From RUG11462 sp045539315 (GTDB lineage: Bacteria > Bacillota > Clostridia > Oscillospirales > Acutalibacteraceae), in NCBI GenBank assembly GCA_045539315.1, contig JAZQFC010000005.1:1-48635 (forward strand): a stretch of 48,635 nucleotides of DNA, read 5' to 3'. Position numbers and translations under genes: made by a program. The notes beneath the pieces were generated by a model. That model was not told the origin of the DNA. It was given only the letters and a program-made list of their open reading frames with translations, and did not search any database. Of this stretch, positions 1 to 7,302 are shown piece after piece (within the stretch, counting starts at the first letter, position 1; every line of letters begins with the position of its first letter).

Positions 1-327
1 GAAAAAATAGGTAAACAGCAAGGCGTTATATTGCGAGAATGTTCTTTCACACCCACCTTTTCTAAATTTAAAGATGAATTTTGCAAAGGTATTCAACTTC
101 ATATTACAAACCGAGATGAATTTAAACCTTTTGAAGTTGGATTAAGAATTTATAAAGCGATAAGCGAAACTCATAAAGAGTTTGAGGCAAACGGATTTGT
201 TGCAAGACTTGTTGGCAAAAAAGAAATTTTAAATCCTGATATAGATATTGAAGAATTCATATCAAATCAAAAAGAAAAAGTTGCCGAGTGGCAAACTTTT
301 TCAAAAAAATGGTATTTGTACAAGTAA
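1..327 (+). CDS. C-terminal part of a DUF1343 (NamZ-type exo-beta-N-acetylmuramidase) protein; 5' end outside the window
   Basis: The frame is open from base 1 and ends at TAA 325-327, so about 108 C-terminal codons of a longer gene are present. The motif FTPTFSKFKDEFCKGIQLHI followed by T-x-RDEFKPFEVGL matches what I know of the C-terminal domain of DUF1343 proteins (FTPTFSK...C.GVQ.H.TDR..F.P). That family includes NamZ, which releases N-acetylmuramic acid from the non-reducing ends of peptidoglycan fragments. The catalytic N-terminal domain and any signal peptide lie outside the window, so activity and location cannot be judged. A hairpin at 364-401 follows. The TTG at 31 is an internal codon, not the start. 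Confidence 0.7.
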   Translation, partial: EKIGKQQGVILRECSFTPTFSKFKDEFCKGIQLHITNRDEFKPFEVGLRIYKAISETHKEFEANGFVARLVGKKEILNPDIDIEEFISNQKEKVAEWQTFSKKWYLYK

Positions 328-363
328 CAATCATTGGCAAGAGCGGGCAGTAAGCATAAACAC

Positions 364-401
364 CAAACCCTCAAAAAACATTTGATTTTTTTGAGGGTTT
401 G
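364..401 (+). terminator. Hairpin terminator after the DUF1343 gene
   Basis: A 15-bp perfect inverted repeat (CAAACCCTCAAAAAA at 364-378 and its complement at 387-401) has an 8-nt loop. The A/T-rich half supplies the U tract inside the stem. No T-run follows the 3' arm, so efficiency is uncertain. The hairpin overlaps the -35 box of the next promoter. Confidence 0.5.
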
Positions 402-410
402 TGCTATAAT
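382..410 (+). promoter_or_regulatory. Sigma-A type promoter for the DUF2798 leader
   Basis: TTGATT (382-387), a 17-bp spacer and TATAAT (405-410), with a TG one base before the -10 box (extended -10). Transcription should start near 417, just upstream of the structured leader. Confidence 0.6.
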
Positions 411-416
411 ATCTAA

Positions 417-504
417 AAATTAATAAAGCTAATTAAACGACACATGTAGCGCTTTTGCGCGTAAATCTGATTACGGTACGCAGATTTATAATGTGTCTTT
501 TTTT
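417..504 (+). promoter_or_regulatory. Structured 5' leader with built-in intrinsic terminator; candidate riboswitch upstream of DUF2798
   Basis: Folding by eye gives a three-way junction. The closing stem pairs GACACAT (439-445) with ATGTGTC (491-497). One arm is GCGC-TTTT-GCGC (449-460). The other pairs TAAATCTG (462-469) with CAGATTTA (481-488) around the 11-nt loop ATTACGGTACG. The closing stem is followed at once by eight T residues, so the whole structure can act as an intrinsic terminator 30 nt before the start codon. I do not recognise it as any riboswitch class I know. A ligand-controlled terminator is an inference; the structure and T tract are visible. Confidence 0.5.
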
Positions 505-526
505 ATGCTAAAAAAGGAGAAAAATT

Positions 527-1099
527 ATGCCAAAAAATCAATTTCAAAGAATGGTATTCGCTTTTATAACAGTTGTAATTACCGTTCACGCGTATGTCTT
601 TTTCAGTTTGCATGTTATTCACGGTGATATGTTCAAATCACTCACCGGCGAAACAAGTGTACTTAACGCTATTAATAAAATCGGCGGTGTACCTGTTTTT
701 GGTGTGCCAATTCCAATTTGGGCAGTCGTTGTTATCGAATTTATACTTGCATACACACTTGAAAATGTTTTAGGTGCGCCTCTTTCATTCAAACTCGCTT
801 GTAAAAATTTCAACCCAAAAGAAACACACCCTGTGCTGTTTGAAACAGCTATAATTTGCGCCACAGTTGGTATTATGTGCCCTGCAATGAGTTTTATTGC
901 CGCTTTTCTTTACTACAATTACGGAGCAGGTTTCAATATGTGGGCTTTACTTGCTGACTGGCTTAAACTTATTTGTTTCAACTTCCCCTTTGCATTTTTC
1001 ACACAACTTTTCTTTATTCAACCTTTAGTTAGAACAATATTTAAGCTTTTATTTGCAAAACGCGAGAAAGTTGAACAAACCCAAACTGTAACAGCATAA
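527..1099 (+). CDS. DUF2798 family integral membrane protein
   Basis: A 190-aa membrane protein of unknown function. It opens with MPKNQFQRMVFAFI and has about four hydrophobic segments (roughly residues 8-30, 63-80, 105-130 and 145-172). It ends with the FNFPFAFFTQLFFIQPLVR segment, the counterpart of the NFP.A...Q.F...PLVR signature I associate with DUF2798 proteins of Firmicutes. The start is set by AAAAAGGAG ending 9 bases before the ATG. The gene is monocistronic, with its own promoter and a structured leader that can terminate transcription, and it ends at a bidirectional terminator shared with cysS. The leader suggests that expression answers to a small molecule or ion; what the protein moves or senses is unknown. 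Confidence 0.75.
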   Translation: MPKNQFQRMVFAFITVVITVHAYVFFSLHVIHGDMFKSLTGETSVLNAINKIGGVPVFGVPIPIWAVVVIEFILAYTLENVLGAPLSFKLACKNFNPKETHPVLFETAIICATVGIMCPAMSFIAAFLYYNYGAGFNMWALLADWLKLICFNFPFAFFTQLFFIQPLVRTIFKLLFAKREKVEQTQTVTA

Positions 1100-1100
1100 T

Positions 1101-1134
1101 AAAAACCGAGTTGTCAAAAGACAACTCGGTTTTT
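1101..1134. terminator. Bidirectional terminator between DUF2798 and cysS
   Basis: A 13-bp A/T-flanked stem, AACCGAGTTGTC with its complement, and an AAAA loop, with A-runs and T-runs on both sides. It can end the + transcript of DUF2798 and the - transcript of the cysE-cysS operon. Confidence 0.85.
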
Positions 1135-1135
1135 A

Positions 1136-2551
1136 TTATATCTTATTCCAAATTACGCCTTCGCGAGTATCTTTGATTTCAATGCCCATTTCGAGTAGTT
1201 CTGCGCGAATTTCATCTGCTAAAGCGAAGTTTTTCTCTTTTTTAGCCGCGGCGCGTTCTGCGATTTTTGCTTCAACTAATGATGATAACTCATCATCTGC
1301 GCCAGATTTTGAACTATTAAGTTCTTGCGCCGCTTTTATCAAATCAAGGCAAAGCACCTTATCAAAATCTGCCACTAAATAAAGTTTTGTAGCATCAGAA
1401 ATATCTGCTTTTAAAACATCGTAAAGCGCGGTAATGCCGAGCGATGTATTAATATCATTATCAAGCGCCTCTTTGAATTTTTCTATATAAGGTTTAGCCG
1501 AATCTAAATCAGGCTCGTCGTCATTTTTCAAAGTAGCGATTTTTGCAACTAACTTTTTATAAGCAGCCGCCGCATTATCCATACCTTCCCAAGAGAAAAC
1601 AAGGCTCTTTCTATAATGCGAATTAAGGCAGAAATATCTATAAACAAGTGGGTTATAGCCCTTTTCTTCTAATAGCGAAACTGTTAAAAATTCGCCTTTA
1701 GATTTACTCATCTTGCCGGAATTGGTGTTAAGATGAAGCACATGGAACCAATAATTACACCATTTATGTCCAAGATATGCCTCTGATTGAGCAATTTCAT
1801 TTGTGTGATGTGGGAACGCATTATCAATACCACCGCAGTGAATATCAAGATGTTCGCCTGAATGTTTAACAGAAATTGCAGAACACTCAATATGCCAACC
1901 AGGGTAACCAACGCCCCAAGGACTTTCCCATTTTAATTCCTGGTCATCAAACTTTGATTTTGTAAACCAAAGCACAAAGTCAGTTTTATTTTTCTTATTA
2001 GTATCTTCAAAAACGCCTTCACGCACGCCAACTTCCAAATCTTCTGCATCATATTTATTAAAAATATAATACTCATCTAATTTAGAAGTATCAAAATAAA
2101 TGTTTCCGCCCGCTTCATAAGCGTAACCCTTTTCGAGCAACACTGTAATCATATCAATAAATTCTTTGATACAATCAGTTGCCGGCTCAACAACATCAGG
2201 GCGTTTTATATTTAATTTTTCGCAGTCGGCAAAAAACGCATCGGTATAGAATTTTGCAATTTCCATAACTGTTTTCTTTTCTCTTTTTGCGCCTTTAAGC
2301 ATTTTATCTTCGCCAGTGTCTGCATCTGAAGACAAGTGACCAACATCAGTGATATTCATAATTCTTTTTACATCGTAACCAGAATATCTTAAATATTTTT
2401 CAAGCACATCTTCCATAATATAAGTGCGAAGATTACCAATATGAGCGAAGTGATAAACGGTAGGTCCACAAGTGTACATTGAAACCTTGCCTTCATGGAA
2501 TGGTTTAAATTCTTCCTTTTGTCTTGTCGCTGTGTTATATAAATTTAGCAT
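1136..2551 (-). CDS. cysS: Cysteine--tRNA ligase
   Basis: Class I cytosolic enzyme that charges tRNA-Cys. The 471-aa length is normal for the family. Visible signatures are the YTCGPTVY motif with zinc ligand C28, the HIGH-type motif HFAHIGN (34-40), the remaining zinc-site residues near C223, H248 and E252 (GIDNAFPHHTNE), and KMSKS at 280-284. AGGAG precedes the ATG by 7 bases. It is the last gene of the cysE-GH28-cysS operon, starting one base after the GH28 stop codon, and a terminator follows. A cysteine T-box upstream of cysE should control it, so charging of tRNA-Cys would feed back on its own synthetase. Confidence 0.97.
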   Translation of the reverse strand: MLNLYNTATRQKEEFKPFHEGKVSMYTCGPTVYHFAHIGNLRTYIMEDVLEKYLRYSGYDVKRIMNITDVGHLSSDADTGEDKMLKGAKREKKTVMEIAKFYTDAFFADCEKLNIKRPDVVEPATDCIKEFIDMITVLLEKGYAYEAGGNIYFDTSKLDEYYIFNKYDAEDLEVGVREGVFEDTNKKNKTDFVLWFTKSKFDDQELKWESPWGVGYPGWHIECSAISVKHSGEHLDIHCGGIDNAFPHHTNEIAQSEAYLGHKWCNYWFHVLHLNTNSGKMSKSKGEFLTVSLLEEKGYNPLVYRYFCLNSHYRKSLVFSWEGMDNAAAAYKKLVAKIATLKNDDEPDLDSAKPYIEKFKEALDNDINTSLGITALYDVLKADISDATKLYLVADFDKVLCLDLIKAAQELNSSKSGADDELSSLVEAKIAERAAAKKEKNFALADEIRAELLEMGIEIKDTREGVIWNKI

Positions 2552-2552
2552 T

Positions 2553-3800
2553 TTACTCTCCTATAATCTCAAATGAAGTGTTGTTAAAATTAACTTTTGC
2601 GTGTTTCACACACAAACCGTGTGGAATTGTGTCGTGATGGAATAATGAGCCGTGATTTTTGCCATCATTCACATCTTCATAACTTAATTGTTTAAAAGTG
2701 CTATTTGTAATATGAATATTTTCAAGTGGCGCGTCTGCTCTGCCTACGATATGTGGCATTCTAAAACCCAAAGCGTGAATATTATCAAAATACAAATCTT
2801 TAATACCTTTACAAAGAGTGTTTTTATGATTACCAACATTTATATGAATAAGGCTATCATAACCCTTTTGCATAACGATATTGTTAAAATGCAAATTTGA
2901 AATTTCAGTTGCCTCAATTCCTTGGTCCGGCCAACGCTCTGCGTCTTCATTTACAGGAAGCGAAATCGAAACACCTGTTGTACAGTCTGTCATAGTAAGG
3001 TTAGAAAAATTGCAGTTTCTGATAATACCATCATTAAGCCAAGCAATTCTAATTCCTGCCGCGTGAGAATGAAGATTACAATTAGTTATTGTAACATTTT
3101 CGCAAACTTTTTTCTCACTTAATGATGCGTTATTTGCTCTTACTACGAGCGTATCATCAGAACAGGTTAAATTACAGTCAGAAACGCAAACATTTCTACT
3201 TGAATTAATATGAATACCATCATTATTTGGCATATCAAGGTCGCATTCAACTTTAATTCCGCGAATATTAACATAGTCGCAGTCGTGAATCCAGAAAGTC
3301 CAACCGGCAGTTTCATTCACATAAAAACCATCTTCAATTTTAACATTCTTACAACCTGTTAAAAAGATAATTCTCGGTGGAGTTGGTTTATCAACTCGTT
3401 TGTAAGGCATATAATAGCCTTCTGCTTTTTCTACAAACTTTTCACCGGAGCAATAAATCTTTCCCATACCGGTAATAGCGATGTTTTCACATTCATCAGC
3501 AAGAATAAAACAAGCGTTTCTGCCTCTTGGCAACATTGCAGTATTAACGTGTTTTACATCGTTTTCAGGGTAGTCTTCAATTTCTTTTGAGCCTACTAAA
3601 ACCGCATTCGATTCAATATGAAGTTCAACAAAACTTTTTAAATGCAAAGTACCTGAAACATACTCACCGTTTTCTATAACAACTTTGCCGCCGCCATTTT
3701 TATGACATTCATCAATTGCCGCTTGAATAGCGACAGTATTAAGCGTTTTATTATCCCCAACAGCGCCAAAATCTCTTATATCATAAACATTATTGTTCAT
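2553..3800 (-). CDS. GH28-like right-handed beta-helix protein (polygalacturonase-related), cytoplasmic
   Basis: A 415-aa parallel beta-helix protein opening with DIRDFGAVGDNKTLNTVAIQ, the standard start of GH28 and pectate-lyase-superfamily enzymes. Of the GH28 catalytic signatures it keeps N-x-D (NND, 192-194) and the DD pair (215-216). The usual GHG segment is replaced by HSHAAGIRI (244-252), so it belongs to a divergent branch and its substrate is uncertain. There is no signal peptide, which suggests it acts on imported oligosaccharides. The start at 3800 is chosen because AAGGAG lies just upstream; the frame is open to 3836 but without a ribosome site. It overlaps the end of cysE by 11 bases and runs into cysS, so it is co-transcribed with cysteine genes, an odd pairing. 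Confidence 0.8.
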   Translation of the reverse strand: MNNNVYDIRDFGAVGDNKTLNTVAIQAAIDECHKNGGGKVVIENGEYVSGTLHLKSFVELHIESNAVLVGSKEIEDYPENDVKHVNTAMLPRGRNACFILADECENIAITGMGKIYCSGEKFVEKAEGYYMPYKRVDKPTPPRIIFLTGCKNVKIEDGFYVNETAGWTFWIHDCDYVNIRGIKVECDLDMPNNDGIHINSSRNVCVSDCNLTCSDDTLVVRANNASLSEKKVCENVTITNCNLHSHAAGIRIAWLNDGIIRNCNFSNLTMTDCTTGVSISLPVNEDAERWPDQGIEATEISNLHFNNIVMQKGYDSLIHINVGNHKNTLCKGIKDLYFDNIHALGFRMPHIVGRADAPLENIHITNSTFKQLSYEDVNDGKNHGSLFHHDTIPHGLCVKHAKVNFNNTSFEIIGE

Positions 3801-4431
3801 TATTTTTCTCCTTGAGTTGTTTCTCCAACTTTTCAATTTTATGCTCTAATTCGCAAATCTTTTGCGAGATAGGGTCAGGAATATGAATATGGTCAAGGTC
3901 GTGAGTATTGCGTTCACCCTTAACTCTTACAACTCTTGCAGGAATACCAACTGCAGTACAGTCAGGCGGAATCTCATTAAGCACTACCGCGCCTGCCGCA
4001 ATTTTTGAATTATCGCCAACTTTAAATGGACCAAGCACCTTTGCGCCGGAGCCGATAATAACATTATTACCAATTGTAGGGTGACGCTTGCCTGTATCTT
4101 TACCTGTACCACCCAAAGTTACACCTTGATACACAACAACATCATCACCGATAATTGCGGTTTCACCAATAACAACGCCTGTACCGTGGTCGATAAAAAA
4201 TCTTCTGCCGATAGTAGCGCCAGGGTGAATTTCAATATTAGTTTTTTTAACGCATCTTTGCGAAATCCAACGCGCTAAAAAGTAAAATTTATGTCTATAA
4301 AAAAAGTTTGCTCTACGGTGCATTCTCACCGCTTTAAGACCAGGATATAAAAAGAGAATTTGCAAAACCGAAGTTGCCGCAGGGTCATTTGCTTTAACTG
4401 TTGCAATATCTTCTTTTAGTCTTTTAAACAT
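3790..4431 (-). CDS. cysE: Serine O-acetyltransferase
   Basis: Transfers acetyl from acetyl-CoA to L-serine, giving O-acetylserine, the carbon skeleton for cysteine. The 213-aa protein has the CysE/EpsC helical N-terminus (residues 1-60), then a left-handed beta-helix of hexapeptide repeats (about 65-165). The conserved segments IHPGATIGRRFFIDHGTG (with the active-site DH) and GGTGKDTGKRHPTIG are present. The last 35 residues form a charged, probably coiled-coil tail (KICELEHKIEKLEKQLKEK). GAGGTGAT lies just upstream of the ATG. It is the first gene behind the cysteine T-box, as expected for a biosynthetic gene induced when tRNA-Cys is uncharged. Confidence 0.95.
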   Translation of the reverse strand: MFKRLKEDIATVKANDPAATSVLQILFLYPGLKAVRMHRRANFFYRHKFYFLARWISQRCVKKTNIEIHPGATIGRRFFIDHGTGVVIGETAIIGDDVVVYQGVTLGGTGKDTGKRHPTIGNNVIIGSGAKVLGPFKVGDNSKIAAGAVVLNEIPPDCTAVGIPARVVRVKGERNTHDLDHIHIPDPISQKICELEHKIEKLEKQLKEKNNEQ

Positions 4432-4449
4432 AATATCACCTCACAAAAT

Positions 4450-4662
4450 AAAAACCTCTATTGCAAAACGCAATAGAGGCGAATTAAAAATTCACGGTTC
4501 CACTCTAAATAAAACTCATCTTGCCTTTTAACGATGGCGAGCCGAGCAAGGATACTTATTTTCCCCTTGCCAACAATGATGGCGCACTTCAATTTTCATC
4601 AAGTTACACTTGCTTTCAGCCTATGGCAAGCGCTCTCTAAAACCGATTTTTAAAATTTACTC
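4450..4662 (-). promoter_or_regulatory. T-box leader, cysteine specific, upstream of cysE-GH28-cysS
   Basis: On the minus strand the leader shows AGAGAG (4638-4633), a Stem I base CTTGCC/GGCAAG, the distal motif GCTGAAAGC (4620-4612), and the specifier region GAA-G-TGC-G with the TGC (Cys) codon at 4586-4584. The T-box AGAGTGGAACCGTG lies at 4506-4493. The terminator CCTCTATTGC/GCAATAGAGG with a T-run is at 4480-4450. The base after UGG is A, which pairs with U73, the usual discriminator of tRNA-Cys; this agrees with the Cys specifier. A TATAAT -10 box is at 4674-4669; no convincing -35 box is seen. Uncharged tRNA-Cys should stabilise the antiterminator and allow read-through. Confidence 0.92.
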
Positions 4663-4723
4663 TACCACATTATAGTTTTTAACTTATATCGTTAGTTTAC
4701 CACACTTTTTTCAAAAAAGCAAA

Positions 4724-5311
4724 CTATTTATTTGAATTTATATATTCTTTATTATCAACAATATATGTTACACCTGCAATAAGTGTTAAAATAGCAGTTA
4801 CCCACAAAAGCACAGTTGCCACTATTTCAAATACACTATACCAAACCACACTAATATCGCAATATGAAGCAACCAAATCAAAAACACCCATAAAGAAAAT
4901 AATCACACAAATAGTTACCATTTGCATAACTGTTTTGATTTTGCCATAGATATTAGCCGCAACAACTTTGCCATTAGCACTTGCCGCAAGGCGCACACTA
5001 GTTACAACAAATTCACGAAGCAAAATGATAAACAACACCCATTCAATGCCTTTTCCAATATTCAAAAAACAAAAAACAATAAATGCCGCAGTTGTTAGCG
5101 CTTTATCGGCAATTGGGTCTAAAAACTTGCCAAAATCAGTTACTAAATTTTGCTCGCGAGCAATTTTACCATCAAAATAATCGGTAATTGATGCAGTAAT
5201 AAACACCAAAAACGCAACAAAATAATGATAAGGAAAATCTATCATCATAAGCGCCATAAAAATAGGTGTTAAAATAAATCTTATAACAGTTAATTTATTT
5301 GGTAAATTCAT
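4724..5311 (-). CDS. pgsA: CDP-diacylglycerol--glycerol-3-phosphate 3-phosphatidyltransferase
   Basis: Membrane enzyme making phosphatidylglycerol phosphate, the committed step to phosphatidylglycerol. The full CDP-alcohol phosphotransferase signature D-x2-DG-x2-AR-x8-G-x3-D-x3-D is present at residues 44-69 (D44, D47, G48, A51, R52, G61, D65, D69). About five hydrophobic segments follow the family pattern, and the 195-aa length is typical. The ATG overlaps the rimO stop codon as ATGA, so the two are translationally coupled. It is the last gene of the long operon that begins at the MreB-like gene; downstream lies the T-box transcription unit. No strong terminator is seen between pgsA and that promoter. 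Confidence 0.95.
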   Translation of the reverse strand: MNLPNKLTVIRFILTPIFMALMMIDFPYHYFVAFLVFITASITDYFDGKIAREQNLVTDFGKFLDPIADKALTTAAFIVFCFLNIGKGIEWVLFIILLREFVVTSVRLAASANGKVVAANIYGKIKTVMQMVTICVIIFFMGVFDLVASYCDISVVWYSVFEIVATVLLWVTAILTLIAGVTYIVDNKEYINSNK

Positions 5312-6633
5312 ATTTCTTCTCCTAATAAATCATAATCAATACGGTCATAAATACTCAATGTAACAAAGTCGCCTGGGTTGTAAGAGTTTTCACTCATAAA
5401 GAAAACTTTGCCATCAATATCAGGCGCATCCATTTCACTTCTGCCATAATAGCATTTATTCATTCTGTCATAGCCTTCAACCAAAACTTGCCTTACTGTG
5501 CCGATTTGATTTTCTGCAATTTCATCATTAACAACAGACTGCTCTGCCATAATAACTTCAAGCCTGCGCTCTTTTACATCTTCATCAATTTGATTTTCAA
5601 ACGTTGCGGCAGGGGTATCCTCTTCAGGCGAATATTTAAATGCGCCCATTCTATTGAATTTTTGCTTTTGAACAAACTCTGCTAAAACAGTAAAATCTTC
5701 TTCAGTTTCGCCCGGAAAACCTACTATAAATGTTGTTCTGATAGTAATATCTGGCATAGCATCACGAAGTTTTTTAATAACACTTTCAAGCAATGCGCTA
5801 TCGCCTTTTCTGTTCATCGCAGATAAAATTTTATCAGATGCGTGTTGCATAGGAATATCAATATAATGAAGCACTTTTGAGTTGCGTTTCATAGCGCTTA
5901 TTAACTCATCTGTAATTTTATCAGGGTAAGCGTATAAAATTCTTATCCATTCAATACCATCTATTTTTTGGAGTTCATCTAAAAGTTCCGGCAATTTATA
6001 TTCGCCATACAAATCTTGACCATAACGAGTTGTATCTTGCGCGATAAGTATTATCTCTTTAGCGCCGTTTTTTGCTAAATCTTTTGCTTCTAACAAAACG
6101 TTTTCCATTTTTCTTGAACGAAAAGCGCCACGAATTTTTGGAATAGCGCAGTATGTACAACAGTTATCGCAACCATCTGCAATTCGAAGATAAGCAGTAT
6201 AATTAGGTGTGGTTAAAATTCTATTGCCGTCCATTAAAAGATTGTTTTTATCTGAAAATTGACCAAAACTCTCATTTTTTAAGACTTTTTCGATTATCTC
6301 GCAGATGTTTTTATTCTCGCCAATGCCGACAACTGCGTCAACTTCAGGCATTTCTTTAAGAATTTCTTCTTTGTATCTCTCTGCCAAGCAACCGCTAACA
6401 ATAATCTTTTTTAAAGCACCTTTGCCCTTGATTTCACCGAGTTCTATTATATTGTCAATTGCTTCTTGTTTTGCGTCGCCAATGAAACCACAAGTGTTAA
6501 CAATAATTACTTCACACTTGTTTTCATCGCCACAAATTTCAAATCCACCTTGTTGTAAAAACGACAACATAATCTCTGCATCAACCTGATTTTTTGGACA
6601 ACCAAGCGACACCATTCCAACTTTAACTGCCAT
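5308..6633 (-). CDS. rimO: Ribosomal protein S12 methylthiotransferase RimO
   Basis: Radical-SAM enzyme that adds a methylthio group to the conserved aspartate of ribosomal protein S12. Residues 1-125 are the UPF0004 domain with cluster cysteines C12, C48 and C82. The radical-SAM CX3CX2C motif is C155-x3-C159-x2-C162 (DGCDNCCTYC). A TRAM-like C-terminal domain fills about 370-441. The SLGCPKNQVD opening separates RimO from the tRNA enzyme MiaB. I place the start at 6633, where AAGGAG precedes the ATG; the frame is open to 6666 without a ribosome site. Its target, S12 with the KDLPGVRYH loop, is encoded at 48.0-48.5 kb of this window. Confidence 0.95.
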   Translation of the reverse strand: MAVKVGMVSLGCPKNQVDAEIMLSFLQQGGFEICGDENKCEVIIVNTCGFIGDAKQEAIDNIIELGEIKGKGALKKIIVSGCLAERYKEEILKEMPEVDAVVGIGENKNICEIIEKVLKNESFGQFSDKNNLLMDGNRILTTPNYTAYLRIADGCDNCCTYCAIPKIRGAFRSRKMENVLLEAKDLAKNGAKEIILIAQDTTRYGQDLYGEYKLPELLDELQKIDGIEWIRILYAYPDKITDELISAMKRNSKVLHYIDIPMQHASDKILSAMNRKGDSALLESVIKKLRDAMPDITIRTTFIVGFPGETEEDFTVLAEFVQKQKFNRMGAFKYSPEEDTPAATFENQIDEDVKERRLEVIMAEQSVVNDEIAENQIGTVRQVLVEGYDRMNKCYYGRSEMDAPDIDGKVFFMSENSYNPGDFVTLSIYDRIDYDLLGEEI

Positions 6634-6687
6634 AAAAACTCCTTGAATTTTTGTCTTTTTTGTCATGTTGAGCGTAGCCGAAACATC

Positions 6688-7302
6688 TTAAAAAGATTCT
6701 TCACTCTCGACTATATCCATAGCCGATTTTATAGTGCTATATGAATAGCCCTTTCGTTGTAAGCCTGCAAACATTCTTCGATTTATCTTTTCATCCGTAT
6801 TAAATCCTTTGTATTTAATGCGAATAATCTCTGCGGCGTCAGATATTTCATCATCGCAAAACTCATTCGCATAAGTTTCTGCGATTTCTCTATCAACGCC
6901 TTTAAGCACAAGTTCAGTTATAATCGCGCGGCGGCCCAAGCGTCTATTTACATGCAAATTATAAGCAAAATTATAAGCAAAGCGCTCATCATCAATAACG
7001 CCACTACTTGCTAGCATTTCAACTGCTTCGGCGCTTGCAGACTTGTCAAACCCATCTTTAACAAGACGAGAAAGCATTTCTTTTTGTGAATATTCGCGCC
7101 GAGAGAGTAACCAAAGTGCTTTAGAAGTTGCCCTTGTTTTTTCTGACTCATATTTTAGCGATTCAATATCATCTTCTGATAAATCTGCGCCAATTTTAAG
7201 CCCATTTTTAAGCGCTGTTTCTTTATCTAAAAACACGCTCATCTCATCAAAAACAACTTCTATTTGGTGCTTTTTTGCTTGTTTTAAACTAACAATTTTC
7301 AT
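6688..7302 (-). CDS. recX: Regulatory protein RecX
   Basis: RecX binds RecA filaments and limits their extension. The 204-aa protein is helical, with the three-helix repeats of the family: ATSKALWLLSRREYSQKEML (about residues 57-76) matches the A...L..R.YS..EL...L signature, and YNFAYNLHVNRRLGRRAI the second conserved block. Its ATG shares one base with the recA stop codon (TAATG), so it is translationally coupled to the protein it controls. The last base of recX is 54 bases before the rimO start. Confidence 0.93.
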   Translation of the reverse strand: MKIVSLKQAKKHQIEVVFDEMSVFLDKETALKNGLKIGADLSEDDIESLKYESEKTRATSKALWLLSRREYSQKEMLSRLVKDGFDKSASAEAVEMLASSGVIDDERFAYNFAYNLHVNRRLGRRAIITELVLKGVDREIAETYANEFCDDEISDAAEIIRIKYKGFNTDEKINRRMFAGLQRKGYSYSTIKSAMDIVESEESF

